This document shows, piece after piece, positions 40,726-50,115 of a stretch of DNA of 64,000 nucleotides. The DNA lies in assembly GCA_017577575.1 (NCBI GenBank), contig PKRG01000001.1:248001-312000 (forward strand), written 5' to 3'. Numbering within the stretch: position 1 is the stretch's first letter; the number at the start of each line of letters is the position of its first letter. The notes under the pieces are model-generated. The model was not told the origin of the DNA. It did no database searches and saw only the letters and a program-made list of their open reading frames with translations. Both the position numbers and the translations under genes were made by a program. The DNA is from Acidimicrobiia bacterium. Its GTDB lineage: Bacteria > Actinomycetota > Acidimicrobiia > Spongiisociales > ZC4RG35.

Positions 40726-42162
40726 TCAGATCTCCCTGAGCTTGAAGCTGATCGTCTGCAGGTCGGTGAACTCCTCGATCCGCTGACGTCCCCAGCCGGT
40801 GTCGGTGCCGGCGGCTCCGCCGAACGGCTGGAACGTCTCCCAGAAATCGGTGGAGTCGTTCACCACCACGGTGCCCGACCGGATGCGGTCGGCGTACCAC
40901 CACGCCTTCGACAGGTCGTTGGTGAACACGGCGGCCTGCAGCCCGAGGTGCGATCGGTTGGCGAGGGCCACCGCCTCCTCGTCGTCGGGGACCGTCAGGA
41001 TGGGCACCACCGGCCCGAACGACTCCTCTCGCGCCACCAGCGAGTCTTCCGGGACCCGGTCGATGACGGTGAACTCGTAGTAGAGGTCGGTCGGGAAGCC
41101 CGAGGCCCGGCCGCCGCCCATCAGGATCTCGGCTCCCCTGTCGGCGGCGTCCTCGATGTGGCGGTCCATCTTCTCGGCCGTCGGGCGGTTGTTGAGCGGC
41201 CCCATGTTCGTGTCGTCATCGAAGGGGTCGCCCAGACGCACGGCCTGGGCGGCTTTCAGCGTGGCATCGACGAACTCGTCGTGGACCTCGTCGAGGACGA
41301 TCACCCGCTCGGTGGCACAGCACACCTGGCCGGCGTTGTAGTAGGCGCCGTACACGGCCGCTTCGGCCGCGGCGGCGATATCGGCGTCTCCGGTGACGAT
41401 GAGCGGGCCGTTTCCCGACATCTCCATGATCGAGCGCTTGAGGCCCATCTGGGAGACGATGCGCTTTCCGGTCTCCGACGACCCGGTGAACCCGATGGCG
41501 TCGATCCCGTCGTGGGTCACCAGAGCCTCGCCGATTCGGCCGTCGCCGGGGATGATCTGGATGGCCCCGGGGGGAGCTCCCGCCTCGACGAACACCTCCG
41601 CCATCTCCAGGAGGGCCATACACGTGAACTCTGGCGGCTTGACGATGACGGCGTTGCCGGTGGCGAGGCCGGGCCCGACGTATTCCATGGGGATCATCAC
41701 CGGGAAGTTCCACGGCGTGATCGCCGCCCACACGCCCACCGGCCGCCGGATGGTGAACATGCGGCGCGTCCGCTCCGTCGTGGGGATCAACTCACCCGAG
41801 AGCCTCTTCACGTCCTCCGCCGCGATCTGGAAGTAGTCCCCGGACTCGGCGATGTCGTCGATCGCCTCCGACTTGTACGGCTTGCCCTGCTCGAGGGTGA
41901 GGGTGCGGGCGACGTCCTCGATCCGCTCCTGCCACAGCTCGTAGATGCGCAGGCACAGCTCGGCGCGCTCGAAGGCGGTCCAATGACGCATCTCCTCGGT
42001 CGCCCGGCGGGCGGCCGCAACCGCCCGGTCGATGTCGGCCTTCGAGGCGACGGGGACGTTGGCGATGTGCTCACCCGTCACGGGCGAATGCACTTCGTAG
42101 ACCTCATCGCCGGTCCCCTCCGTGAACTCTCCGTCGATGAGGAGCTTGAGGTCTCGAGTCAT
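40726..42162 (-). CDS. NAD(P)-dependent aldehyde dehydrogenase
   Basis: A 478-aa ALDH. NAD-binding is in ITPWNFPVMIP and IGFTGSSETGKRI; the catalytic Glu is in EMSGNGPL (the usual Leu-Gly-Gly is altered, Glu-Met-Ser-Gly-Asn-Gly), and the catalytic Cys in YYNAGQVCCATERV. C-terminal EESFGPVVPIL is canonical. Likely substrates are 4-aminobutanal or succinate semialdehyde, judged only from the agmatinase and aminotransferase nearby. It is divergent from the tam-like gene. Confidence 0.85.
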   Translation of the reverse strand: MTRDLKLLIDGEFTEGTGDEVYEVHSPVTGEHIANVPVASKADIDRAVAAARRATEEMRHWTAFERAELCLRIYELWQERIEDVARTLTLEQGKPYKSEAIDDIAESGDYFQIAAEDVKRLSGELIPTTERTRRMFTIRRPVGVWAAITPWNFPVMIPMEYVGPGLATGNAVIVKPPEFTCMALLEMAEVFVEAGAPPGAIQIIPGDGRIGEALVTHDGIDAIGFTGSSETGKRIVSQMGLKRSIMEMSGNGPLIVTGDADIAAAAEAAVYGAYYNAGQVCCATERVIVLDEVHDEFVDATLKAAQAVRLGDPFDDDTNMGPLNNRPTAEKMDRHIEDAADRGAEILMGGGRASGFPTDLYYEFTVIDRVPEDSLVAREESFGPVVPILTVPDDEEAVALANRSHLGLQAAVFTNDLSKAWWYADRIRSGTVVVNDSTDFWETFQPFGGAAGTDTGWGRQRIEEFTDLQTISFKLREI

Positions 42163-42184
42163 GCCCGGAGCTTAAGCTCTTCGG

Positions 42185-42955
42185 GTGCCGTCGTGGGACG
42201 CAGACCAGTATTCGTTGTTCCTCGATGACCGGACCCGCCCGGCCCGCGACCTCCTCGCCCGGGTGGAGGTCGCCGCTCCCCGCAGAGTCGTCGATGTCGG
42301 CTGCGGCCCGGGCAACTCCACGGCGCTGCTCGTCTCCCGCTGGCCGGGCGCCGAGGTGGTCGGCATCGACTCCTCGCCGGAGATGATCGAGAAGGCCCGG
42401 CGGAACCTGCCCGGAGTGGAGTTCGTGGAGGCCGACCTGCGCGAGTGGGCACCGCCGGAGCCGGTCGACGTCGTCTACTCGAACGCCACCCTGCAGTGGG
42501 TCGAGGACCATCCGAGGGTCTTCGAGCGGCTGTGGGGGTGGGTGGCGCCCGGCGGGGTGCTGGCGGTGCAGATGCCGGCGAACTTCGACCAGCCCAGCCA
42601 CCGCCTGATGCGCCAGCTCGCCTCCAGCCCTCGGTGGGCGGGAAAGCTCGGGGGTGTCCTCCGGGAGGAGCCGGTGGCGTCGCCGGCCACCTACCACCGG
42701 ATGCTCTCCGGCCCCGGCCGCCGGGTGGACATCTGGGCGACCGAGTACCTGCAGGTGCTCAGCGGTCCGGACCCGGTGCTCGAGTGGGTGCGCGGAACCG
42801 CGCTGCGGCCGGTGCTCGACGTCCTCACCGGCGACGAGGCCGAAGAGTTCGTCGCCGCCTACGCCGCCGCCCTGCGGGACGCGTACCCGCCGGAAGGCGA
42901 CGGGACGACCCTCTTTCCGTTCCGGCGGGTCTTCATCGTCGTCAGCGCTCGATGA
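42185..42955 (+). CDS. tam: Trans-aconitate 2-methyltransferase-like SAM methyltransferase
   Basis: A 256-aa class I SAM methyltransferase. Motif I is VVDVGCGPGNST and the following acidic residue in VVGIDSSPEMI; VVYSNATLQWVEDH and the PANFDQPSHRLM block resemble Tam, which methylates trans-aconitate formed by aconitase side reactions. The GTG at 42185 lies 6 nt after a TAAGCT hexamer (42173-42178). It overlaps the convergent hydroxylase-like gene by 14 nt. Confidence 0.8.
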   Translation: MPSWDADQYSLFLDDRTRPARDLLARVEVAAPRRVVDVGCGPGNSTALLVSRWPGAEVVGIDSSPEMIEKARRNLPGVEFVEADLREWAPPEPVDVVYSNATLQWVEDHPRVFERLWGWVAPGGVLAVQMPANFDQPSHRLMRQLASSPRWAGKLGGVLREEPVASPATYHRMLSGPGRRVDIWATEYLQVLSGPDPVLEWVRGTALRPVLDVLTGDEAEEFVAAYAAALRDAYPPEGDGTTLFPFRRVFIVVSAR

Positions 42956-45239
42956 GGCGCTTGTTGGGATCCTGTTCCCGGCGCCGGGCCGTCTTGCCCC
43001 GCAGGTACTGGGGTGGCCACGGGTGGCCGGTGTAGCCGAGGTCGATGGCGGCGTTCAACGTCCAGTAGGGGTCGACCAGGTGGGGGCGGGCGATCAGGCA
43101 CAGGTCGGCCCGCCCGGCGACGACCACCGTGTCGACGTCGTCGATCGACGAGACCGACCCCACCGTCATCGTGGGGATGCCCGTCTCCATCCGGATCCGG
43201 TCCGAGAACGGCGTCTGCCACAACCTCCCGTATCGGGGCTGTTGGTGCTCCACCACCTGGCCGGTGGAGACGTCGATGATGTCCACGCCGTGGTCCGCCA
43301 GCATCCGGGCGATCTCCACGGCGTCGTCGCCGGTCGTGCCGCCGGGCGCCCAGTCCGTGGCCGAGATGCGCACCGACAGCGGCAGACGGTCCGGCCACAC
43401 TTCCCGGACGGCGTCGACCACCTCCAGCGGGAAGCGCATCCGGTTGACGAGGTTCCCCCCGTATTCGTCGTCGCGCTGGTTGGTGAGTGGGCTGATGAAA
43501 GACGACAGCAGGTAGCCGTGGGCCATGTGGAGCTCGAGGAGGTCGAAGCCGAGGGCGGCGGCGCGGGCGGCAGCCGCCGCGAACTGGTCCCTCACCTGAT
43601 CCATGTGCCGGCGGGTCATCGGCGTGGGCACCGGCCCGCCTTCCCGGAAGGGGATGGGGGAGGGGGCGAGCCGCTCCCACTCCCCGTCGACCGGCACCAG
43701 TTCGTCGTCGCCCACCTCCCACGGCACCCGCATGCCGCCCTTGCGGCCCGAGTGCCCGAGCTGCATCCCCAGCACCGCCTGGGTGTGGCGGTGGACGAAC
43801 TCGACGATGGGCCGGAACGCCTCCTGTTGCTCGTCGTTCCACAGCCCGGGGCAGCCGGGTGTGATCCGGCCCTCCGGCGACACGCACGTCATCTCCACCA
43901 TCACCAGTCCGGCGCCTCCCACCGCCCGGCTCCCCAGATGGACCAGGTGCCAGTCGGTCGGCTTGCCGTCGACGGCGCAGTACTGGGCCATCGGTGAGAC
44001 GCCGACCCGGTTGGAGAACGTCACGTCCTTCAGCCGGAAGGGATGGAACATCGGCGGGGTGTCCGGCCGGGGCGCCGGGAGCTCCTGGCGCCTCCGCCAG
44101 TCCTCGACGATCTGCTCGGTCGCTTCGGGGTCGCGGAGCCGCAGGTTGGCGAGGGTGATCCGCTGGCTGCGGGTGAGAAGCTGGAAGTCGAACTGCTTGC
44201 GGGGCAGGTCGTAGTAGCGGTCGACTGATTCGAACCATGCCTGCGAGGTCCGGGCCGCCCGCTGCGTCGACTCGACGGCCGGGCGGCGTTCCGCCTCGTA
44301 GGCGGGGAGGGCGGCGGTGACGTCGCCTCCGTGGGCGACGAGTGCGTCGACCAGGGCGATGGCGTCCTCCATGGCCAGTTTCGTCCCCGACCCGATGGAG
44401 AAGTGGGCGGTGTGGGCGGCGTCGCCGATGATCACGTACCGGTCCCACCACCACCGTTGCGTGGTCACCTCGGGGAAGCGGATCCAGCGGCTGTTGTTGC
44501 CGATCAGCTCGTGGCCTTCGAGGTGGTGGCCGAAGACCTTCTCGGCGAACGTCTTGGCCTGGGGGTCGGTCTCGCCGGGGGCGAACTCCCGGTCGGGCTC
44601 GAGGCCGGCCGCCTGCCAGGCCGACTCGGACATCTCGATGATGAACGTGGAGAGCCCTTCGGCGTACGGGTAGCAGTGGGCCTGGACGACTCCGTAGGGG
44701 GTGCGCTCGAAGAGGAAGGTGAAGATCCCGAAGTCGTGTCGGGTGCCGAACCAGGCATAGCGCGCCGCGCCGGGCACGATCCGGGGGGCGAACCGCTCCT
44801 CCATCGCCTGCCGCGTCGAGGAGTTGACGCCGTCGGCGAGCACCACGAGGTCGGCGTCGAGCGCCGTGGCGTCCTCGACGGTCTCGTTGAACCGCACCTC
44901 GGCGCCCAGCTCGCGGGCCCGGTCGGAGAGGACCTGGAGCAGGCGAAGGCGGGGAAAGGCGGCGAAGCCGTGGCCCGTGGTGCGGGTCACCTCCCCGTCC
45001 TTTCGGATCTCGAGGTCCGACCAGTAGCGGAACTCGGCCTCGATCCGCTCGAACGAGACGGGGTCGGCGTCGGCGATGTTGCCCAGGGTCTCGTCCGAGA
45101 AGACCACGCCGAATCCATAGGTGGCGTCGTAGGGGTTCCGCTCGTAGACGGTCACCTCGACGTCGGGCAAGGCTTTGCGGGCGAGGATGGCGGTGAAGAG
45201 GCCGGCCGGCCCTCCGCCGACGCAGACGATGCGGCGCAT
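42942..45239 (-). CDS. Salicylyl-CoA 5-hydroxylase-like FAD monooxygenase/OYE fusion
   Basis: A 765-aa bifunctional flavoprotein. The first half (about 1-385) is an FAD aromatic hydroxylase: GGGPAGLFTAIL at the N-terminus, and the second FAD motif VIIGDAAHTAHFSIGSGTKLA. The second half (about 395-765) is an old yellow enzyme-type FMN oxidoreductase with NRVGVSPMAQYCA, HLGSRAVGGAG and SFISPLTNQRDDEYGG. Such fusions act on aryl-CoA (salicylyl-CoA or related) in aromatic degradation. No aryl-CoA ligase is nearby, so the substrate is open. A minus-strand TAGCAT (45247-45252) precedes the ATG by 7 nt. Confidence 0.83.
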   Translation of the reverse strand: MRRIVCVGGGPAGLFTAILARKALPDVEVTVYERNPYDATYGFGVVFSDETLGNIADADPVSFERIEAEFRYWSDLEIRKDGEVTRTTGHGFAAFPRLRLLQVLSDRARELGAEVRFNETVEDATALDADLVVLADGVNSSTRQAMEERFAPRIVPGAARYAWFGTRHDFGIFTFLFERTPYGVVQAHCYPYAEGLSTFIIEMSESAWQAAGLEPDREFAPGETDPQAKTFAEKVFGHHLEGHELIGNNSRWIRFPEVTTQRWWWDRYVIIGDAAHTAHFSIGSGTKLAMEDAIALVDALVAHGGDVTAALPAYEAERRPAVESTQRAARTSQAWFESVDRYYDLPRKQFDFQLLTRSQRITLANLRLRDPEATEQIVEDWRRRQELPAPRPDTPPMFHPFRLKDVTFSNRVGVSPMAQYCAVDGKPTDWHLVHLGSRAVGGAGLVMVEMTCVSPEGRITPGCPGLWNDEQQEAFRPIVEFVHRHTQAVLGMQLGHSGRKGGMRVPWEVGDDELVPVDGEWERLAPSPIPFREGGPVPTPMTRRHMDQVRDQFAAAAARAAALGFDLLELHMAHGYLLSSFISPLTNQRDDEYGGNLVNRMRFPLEVVDAVREVWPDRLPLSVRISATDWAPGGTTGDDAVEIARMLADHGVDIIDVSTGQVVEHQQPRYGRLWQTPFSDRIRMETGIPTMTVGSVSSIDDVDTVVVAGRADLCLIARPHLVDPYWTLNAAIDLGYTGHPWPPQYLRGKTARRREQDPNKRLIER

Positions 45240-45336
45240 CCGCCAGATGCTAGGGCGGTGCGCCTGCGTGGTCCGACCGGCGCCCGCGATGAGCGAGCCC
45301 CGCCTCCCGCCGGTTAGGATCATCGGCGGTGAGATC

Positions 45337-46791
45337 TTGTCTGACCGCCGACTCCTGATCGATGGGGCCTTCGTCGAGGGGGACGGGCCGCCCCGCGACG
45401 TGATAGAGCCCTCGACAGGCGAGGTCCACGTCTCCTGGCCCGACGCCTCTTCTGCCCAGGTGGCCCAGGCAGTCGAAGCGGCCGCCCGGGCTTTCCCCGC
45501 GTGGCGGGACCGCACCCAGGACGAGCGCTCCGCCGCCCTGCGCGCCATCGCCGACGACATCGTCTCCCTGCGCGGCGAGCTGGCCGTTGCCCTCACCCAC
45601 GAGACCGGCAGGGCCCTCTCCCGCAACGGCCTGTACGTCGACATGGCGGCAGCGGTGTTCCGCCAGTACGCCGAGCTCGCCCGGGTCGACTCGGGCCGGG
45701 TCACGCCGGCCAACGACCCCGGCCAGCTGAGCTTCGTGCAGCGCGTCCCCTACGGGGTGGTCGCCGCCCTGGTCCCGTTCAACTACCCGTTGCTGCTGCT
45801 CACGTTCAAGGTCGCCCCGGCCCTCGCCGTCGGCAACACCGTCGTCGTCAAGCCGGCGCCGGAGACGCCGCTTTCCCTCCAGATCCTCGCCGAGGTGTTC
45901 TCCCGCCATCTGCCCGCCGGCGTGATCAACACCGTCCGCGGCGGGGCGGAGGTGGGCGAGGCCCTGGTGTCCCATCCCGCCGTCGACCTCGTCGCCTTCA
46001 CCGGGTCGACCGCTGTCGGCCAGAAGATCGCAGCCGCCTGCGCCGCCACCGGAAAGGCGACCCATCTCGAGCTCGGTGGCAAGGACCCCGCCCTGGTCTT
46101 CGCCGACACCGACCCCGAGCTGGCGGCGGAGGCGGTCGTGTGGGCGGCATTCCTCAACGCCGGCCAGGTGTGCACGTCGACCGAGCGGGTCTACGTCCAC
46201 GAGGCCATCTACGACCGCTTCGTCGACGCCGCGGTGCGGATCACCGAGAAGCTCCGGGTCGGGGACCCCTTCGACGCCGCCACCCAGGTGGGGCCGATGC
46301 GGACCGCCGCCGGCCGCGACAAGGTGCTGCGCCACCTCCAGGCCGCCCGAGAGGCCGGAGCGGACGTCCTGGTCGGGGGAGAACCCCTCGACCGCCCGGG
46401 GTTCTTCCTCGCCCCGGCGGTCGTCACGGGTGTCGACCACTCGATGGACCTCATGCGGGAGGAGACCTTCGGTCCCGTGATGCCGGTGATGCCTTTCCGG
46501 GACGAGGACGAGGCATTCTCTCTGGCGGCGGACACCCCCTACGGCCTCGGGGTGAGCCTCTACACACAGACTTCGCGACTGGTCGAGCGCGCCTTGCGGG
46601 AGCTCCAGGTGGGAACGGTCTGGGTCAACGACCCGGTCGTCGACAACCTGGCCGCACCCCTGGGAGGCATGCGAGCGAGCGGCAACGCCAGCGAGCTCGG
46701 CCCGGAGGGCCTCGACAGTTTCACGAGGCCGCGCCGTGTCCACTGGAACCTGGACCTGGTGCGGAAGGACTGGTGGTTCCGAGAGGAGTGA
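45337..46791 (+). CDS. Aldehyde dehydrogenase (gamma-aminoaldehyde type)
   Basis: A 484-aa ALDH. It has VPFNYPLLLLTFKVAPALA, FTGSTAVGQKI, the catalytic Glu in LELGGKDPALV and the catalytic Cys in FLNAGQVCTSTERV. It is the first of a three-gene unit with an aminotransferase and an amine oxidase, which suggests oxidation of an aminoaldehyde. The TTG at 45337 gives the usual N-terminus MSDRRLLIDGAF and lies downstream of TAGGAT (45315-45320); the ATG at 45289 would put that hexamer inside the gene. Confidence 0.82.
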   Translation: MSDRRLLIDGAFVEGDGPPRDVIEPSTGEVHVSWPDASSAQVAQAVEAAARAFPAWRDRTQDERSAALRAIADDIVSLRGELAVALTHETGRALSRNGLYVDMAAAVFRQYAELARVDSGRVTPANDPGQLSFVQRVPYGVVAALVPFNYPLLLLTFKVAPALAVGNTVVVKPAPETPLSLQILAEVFSRHLPAGVINTVRGGAEVGEALVSHPAVDLVAFTGSTAVGQKIAAACAATGKATHLELGGKDPALVFADTDPELAAEAVVWAAFLNAGQVCTSTERVYVHEAIYDRFVDAAVRITEKLRVGDPFDAATQVGPMRTAAGRDKVLRHLQAAREAGADVLVGGEPLDRPGFFLAPAVVTGVDHSMDLMREETFGPVMPVMPFRDEDEAFSLAADTPYGLGVSLYTQTSRLVERALRELQVGTVWVNDPVVDNLAAPLGGMRASGNASELGPEGLDSFTRPRRVHWNLDLVRKDWWFREE

Positions 46792-46796
46792 GAACG

Positions 46797-48119
46797 ATGG
46801 GCCTCCAAGGAGATGCTTCCAAGGAATGGTTCCAGCGAGCTTCCCAGGTGCTGGTCAATGGCGTGTCCAGCCAGTTCCGCTACTGGGGCGATGACGACAC
46901 CCTCGTCATCGAGAGGGGAGAGGGCGGGTATCTGATCGACGTAGACGGCAGGCGCTACCTCGACCTGCAGTGCGGCTTCGGACCCATCATCCTGGGCCAC
47001 GGCGAGCCGTCGGTGGTGGCGGCCGTCGCCGAGGCCGCCGCCGAGGCGACCAGCTTCGCCATGACCCAGCGGAGGGAGGTGGAGGCGGCCGAGAAGGTCA
47101 TCGCCGCCCTCGGCTGGCCGACGCGGATGCGGTTCACCAACACCGGCACCGAGGCGACGATGCACGCCATCCGGCTGGCCCGGGGCATGACCGGCCGGGA
47201 CGTGGTGATCAAGTTCGAGGGCCAGTACCACGGCATGCACGACTACGTGCTGTTCTCCACGGCGGGCGGCCCTCCGGGAGGGCTGGGCAGCCGGTTCCGG
47301 CCCAACCCCTGGCAGTCGTCGTCGGGCATCCCCGATGCCATCCGGTCCTACATCCGCACGCTGCCCTACAACGACCTCGAGATCGTCGAAAGGACCTTCC
47401 GCAACGAGGGAGGTCAGATCGCGGCGGTGATCGTCGAGCCGATGCTCGGCAACGCCTTCGGCATCCTCCCCGCCGAGGGCTACCTGGAGGGTCTGCGCCG
47501 CCTCTGTGACGAGTACGGGGCGATGCTGATCTTCGACGAGGTCAAGACCGGTTTCCGTCTCGGGCTCGGCGGGGCCGTGGCGCACTTCGGGGTCACCCCC
47601 GACATCGGCACCTACGCCAAGGCGCTCGGCAACGGGTTCCCCGTCGCCGCCGTCGCCCTCGGCGAGTGGGCTGCCGAAGGCTGGCGTCAGGGCGGCATCG
47701 CCCAGGCCGGCACCTACTCCGGCAACGGCATCGCCGCCTCCGCCGCCAAGGCCACCATCGAAGCGCTGGAGGACGGCGACGCCTACGCCCGGATCGAGAA
47801 GACCGGCACCCGGATGATGGAAGGGCTCGCCAAGGTCCTCGCCGACCGCGGCGTTCCCGGCCACGTGGTCGGCCATCCCGCCATGTTCTCGGTCTTCTTG
47901 GCCGAGGAGGCGCCCCGGGAGTTCCGGGACGCCGCCCGCCACGACGCCCACACCTACGACACGGTCGTCTTCAAGATGATCGAAAAGGGTGTGATGCCCT
48001 GTCCCGACGCCAAGGAGCCCTGGTTCCTGTGCGCGGCGCAGACGGTCGAGGACGCCGACCGGGCCGTCGAGGCGTTCGCCGACTCCCTCGACGAGGTGCT
48101 GGCCGGGCGGTCCGCATAA
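46797..48119 (+). CDS. Class III aminotransferase, glutamate-1-semialdehyde aminomutase-like
   Basis: A 440-aa PLP enzyme resembling HemL: FGPIILGHGEPSVV, NTGTEATMHAIRLARG, the Asp in LIFDEVKTGFR and Lys in TYAKALGNGFPVAAV. Its location between an ALDH and an amine oxidase, and not in a tetrapyrrole cluster, suggests amine catabolism instead of haem synthesis. AGGAG overlaps the end of the upstream gene, 8 nt before this ATG. A true HemL would normally lie with hemB or hemA. Confidence 0.8.
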   Translation: MGLQGDASKEWFQRASQVLVNGVSSQFRYWGDDDTLVIERGEGGYLIDVDGRRYLDLQCGFGPIILGHGEPSVVAAVAEAAAEATSFAMTQRREVEAAEKVIAALGWPTRMRFTNTGTEATMHAIRLARGMTGRDVVIKFEGQYHGMHDYVLFSTAGGPPGGLGSRFRPNPWQSSSGIPDAIRSYIRTLPYNDLEIVERTFRNEGGQIAAVIVEPMLGNAFGILPAEGYLEGLRRLCDEYGAMLIFDEVKTGFRLGLGGAVAHFGVTPDIGTYAKALGNGFPVAAVALGEWAAEGWRQGGIAQAGTYSGNGIAASAAKATIEALEDGDAYARIEKTGTRMMEGLAKVLADRGVPGHVVGHPAMFSVFLAEEAPREFRDAARHDAHTYDTVVFKMIEKGVMPCPDAKEPWFLCAAQTVEDADRAVEAFADSLDEVLAGRSA

Positions 48120-48120
48120 C

Positions 48121-49509
48121 GTGTCGACCGTGAGCCAGAGCGGCAGACCGCTCAGCCTGTGGCACGACCAGGGCCCCGCCCCCCGGCGGCGGCCCACCCT
48201 GGCCGGCTCCCACGAGGCCGACGTCGTCATCGTCGGGGGCGGATACACCGGGCTGTGGACCGCGTACTACCTACTCGAGACATGCCCCGACCTGTCGGTG
48301 GTGGTGCTCGAAGCGGAGTTCTGCGGTTTCGGCGCATCCGGCCGCAACGGCGGCTGGGTTTCCGCCAAGTTCCCCGGATCCAAGACGGCGATGGCCCGGG
48401 AGCGAGGCCCGCAGGCGGTGATCGAGTACCAGCGGGCGATGTTCGACGCCGTCGACGAGATCGGCCGCATCGCCGACAAGGAGAACATCGACTGTCACTA
48501 CCGCAAGGGCGGGATGCTGCTGTACGCCACCACACCCGCCCACGTGCCCCGGCTGCAGAGCTACATGCGGGAGCTGCGGCAGTGGGGGTTCGGGGAAGAG
48601 GACGTCGAATGGCTGGACGTCGCCGAAGCCCGTCGCCGCGCCGCGGTGGCGGGCACCCGGGGGGCGATGTACACCCCGCACTGTGCGTCCATCGACCCCT
48701 GGAAGCTGGTGTCCGGCCTCGCCGACGCCGTCGAGCGGCGCGGGGCGACGATCTTCGAGCACAGCCGGGCACGGGTGATCGACGAAGGCATGGTGGTCAC
48801 CGACCAGGGCGTGGTGCGGGCGAAATCGGTGCTGCGGTGCACCGAGGCGTTCACCCCGACCCTCTCCGGCTACGAGCGGACGGTCGCCCCGGTGTATTCG
48901 CTGATGATCGCCACCGAGCCGCTCCCGGACGAGTGGTGGGACGAGGTGGGGCTGCGGAACGGGGAGACCTTCTCCGACGAACGTCACCTGATCGTCTACG
49001 GGCAGCGGACCGCCGACGGCCGCCTGGCGTTCGGTGGCCGGGGGGCTCCCTACCACTTCGGCTCCACCGTCCGCCCGGAATGGGACATGGACTCCCGCAC
49101 CCACGAGCTCGTGAAGGAGGTGCTGTGGGGCTTCTTCCCTCAGCTGGGGGACACCCGCATCACCCACCGCTGGGGCGGGGCGGTGGCGGTGCCGCGTGAC
49201 TGGCGGGTTTCGGTCGACTACGACCCGGCCACCGGTCTCGGCCACGCCGGCGGATACGTCGGCCAGGGAGTCGCCTCGTCCAACCTGGCGGGCCGGACCC
49301 TCGCCGACCTGGTCGCGGGGGAAGCGACGGAGCGGACCCGCCTGCCCTTCGTCGGCCACCGCTCGCGGCTGTGGGAGCCGGAGCCGCTCCGCTGGATCGG
49401 CATCAACCTCGGCCGGGCCCTCGCCCCGATGGCCGACGCCGTCGAGCGACGGACCGGACGGCCGTCCCGGGTCCTGGGATCGATCCTCGGGCGGCTCACC
49501 GGCGGATGA
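48121..49509 (+). CDS. DadA/PuuB-type FAD-dependent amine oxidoreductase
   Basis: A 462-aa FAD enzyme. The dinucleotide motif is VVIVGGGYTGLWTAYYLL; SGRNGGWVSAKFPG is the typical DAO-family loop; the C-terminal GHAGGYVGQGVASSNLAG closes the FAD site. The N-terminal LWHDQGP stretch is like that of gamma-glutamylputrescine oxidase (PuuB). It would yield an aldehyde for the adjacent ALDH. PuuA and PuuD are not in the window, so the gamma-glutamyl route is unproven. GTG start, 1 nt after the upstream stop. Confidence 0.83.
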   Translation: MSTVSQSGRPLSLWHDQGPAPRRRPTLAGSHEADVVIVGGGYTGLWTAYYLLETCPDLSVVVLEAEFCGFGASGRNGGWVSAKFPGSKTAMARERGPQAVIEYQRAMFDAVDEIGRIADKENIDCHYRKGGMLLYATTPAHVPRLQSYMRELRQWGFGEEDVEWLDVAEARRRAAVAGTRGAMYTPHCASIDPWKLVSGLADAVERRGATIFEHSRARVIDEGMVVTDQGVVRAKSVLRCTEAFTPTLSGYERTVAPVYSLMIATEPLPDEWWDEVGLRNGETFSDERHLIVYGQRTADGRLAFGGRGAPYHFGSTVRPEWDMDSRTHELVKEVLWGFFPQLGDTRITHRWGGAVAVPRDWRVSVDYDPATGLGHAGGYVGQGVASSNLAGRTLADLVAGEATERTRLPFVGHRSRLWEPEPLRWIGINLGRALAPMADAVERRTGRPSRVLGSILGRLTGG

Positions 49510-50114
49510 ACTGGGTCGAAGCAGTCGGCTATCTGGGGTCGGCGCTGGTGATCACCAGCCTGGCCCAGACGCGCGTCCTGTGGCTGCGCCTGTTCTCGCT
49601 GTGCGGGTCGGTCACCTTCTTCGTGTACGCGGTGCTGATCGGGTCCGTGCCCATCGCCATCACCAACACCGTGCTGTTCGTGATCAATGCCGTGCACCTG
49701 TGGCGCCTGTTCAGCGGGCGGGAAGACTTCTCTCTGCTGGAGGTCGCCCCGGATTCTCCCTATCTGCGACGCTTCCTCGAGTTCCACGCCGACGACATCG
49801 CCGCTTCCCAGCCCGACTTCTCGGGGCTGCGGGAGGGCGACGTGGTGGTGATGGTGCTGCGCGACATGGTGCCGACGATGGTGGTGGTGGGCCGCCCCCG
49901 GGGGAAGGCCTTCCGGGTCTACCTCGACTACGCCATCCCCAGCTACCGGGACTTCAAAGGCGGCCGGTGGCTGTACGAGGAGCGGGCCGACTTCTTCCAC
50001 CGATTCGACGTCTCGGAGATCGTCGCCACCGGCCTCACGGAGCGCCAGCGGCGCTACCTGCGGCGGGCGGGGTTCCGCCAGCGCGAAGACGGCAAGTGGA
50101 TCCGTCCCATCTGA
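49506..50114 (+). CDS. Membrane-tethered protein with YgjV-like N-terminus
   Basis: A 202-aa protein. About 70 N-terminal residues form three TM segments of YgjV/PQ-loop type (VEAVGYLGSALVITSLAQT; LRLFSLCGSVTFFVYAVLIG; IAITNTVLFVINAVHLWRL). The C-terminal domain has a YRDFKGGRWLYEER segment that could be GNAT-like but is too divergent to call. ATG overlaps the upstream stop (ATGA), so it belongs to the preceding operon. Function unknown. Confidence 0.65.
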   Translation: MNWVEAVGYLGSALVITSLAQTRVLWLRLFSLCGSVTFFVYAVLIGSVPIAITNTVLFVINAVHLWRLFSGREDFSLLEVAPDSPYLRRFLEFHADDIAASQPDFSGLREGDVVVMVLRDMVPTMVVVGRPRGKAFRVYLDYAIPSYRDFKGGRWLYEERADFFHRFDVSEIVATGLTERQRRYLRRAGFRQREDGKWIRPI

Positions 50115-50115
50115 G

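Noticed and set aside
48271..49359. Minus-strand frame opposite the PuuB-like oxidase
   Set aside because: No family signature; the plus-strand FAD motifs are clear.
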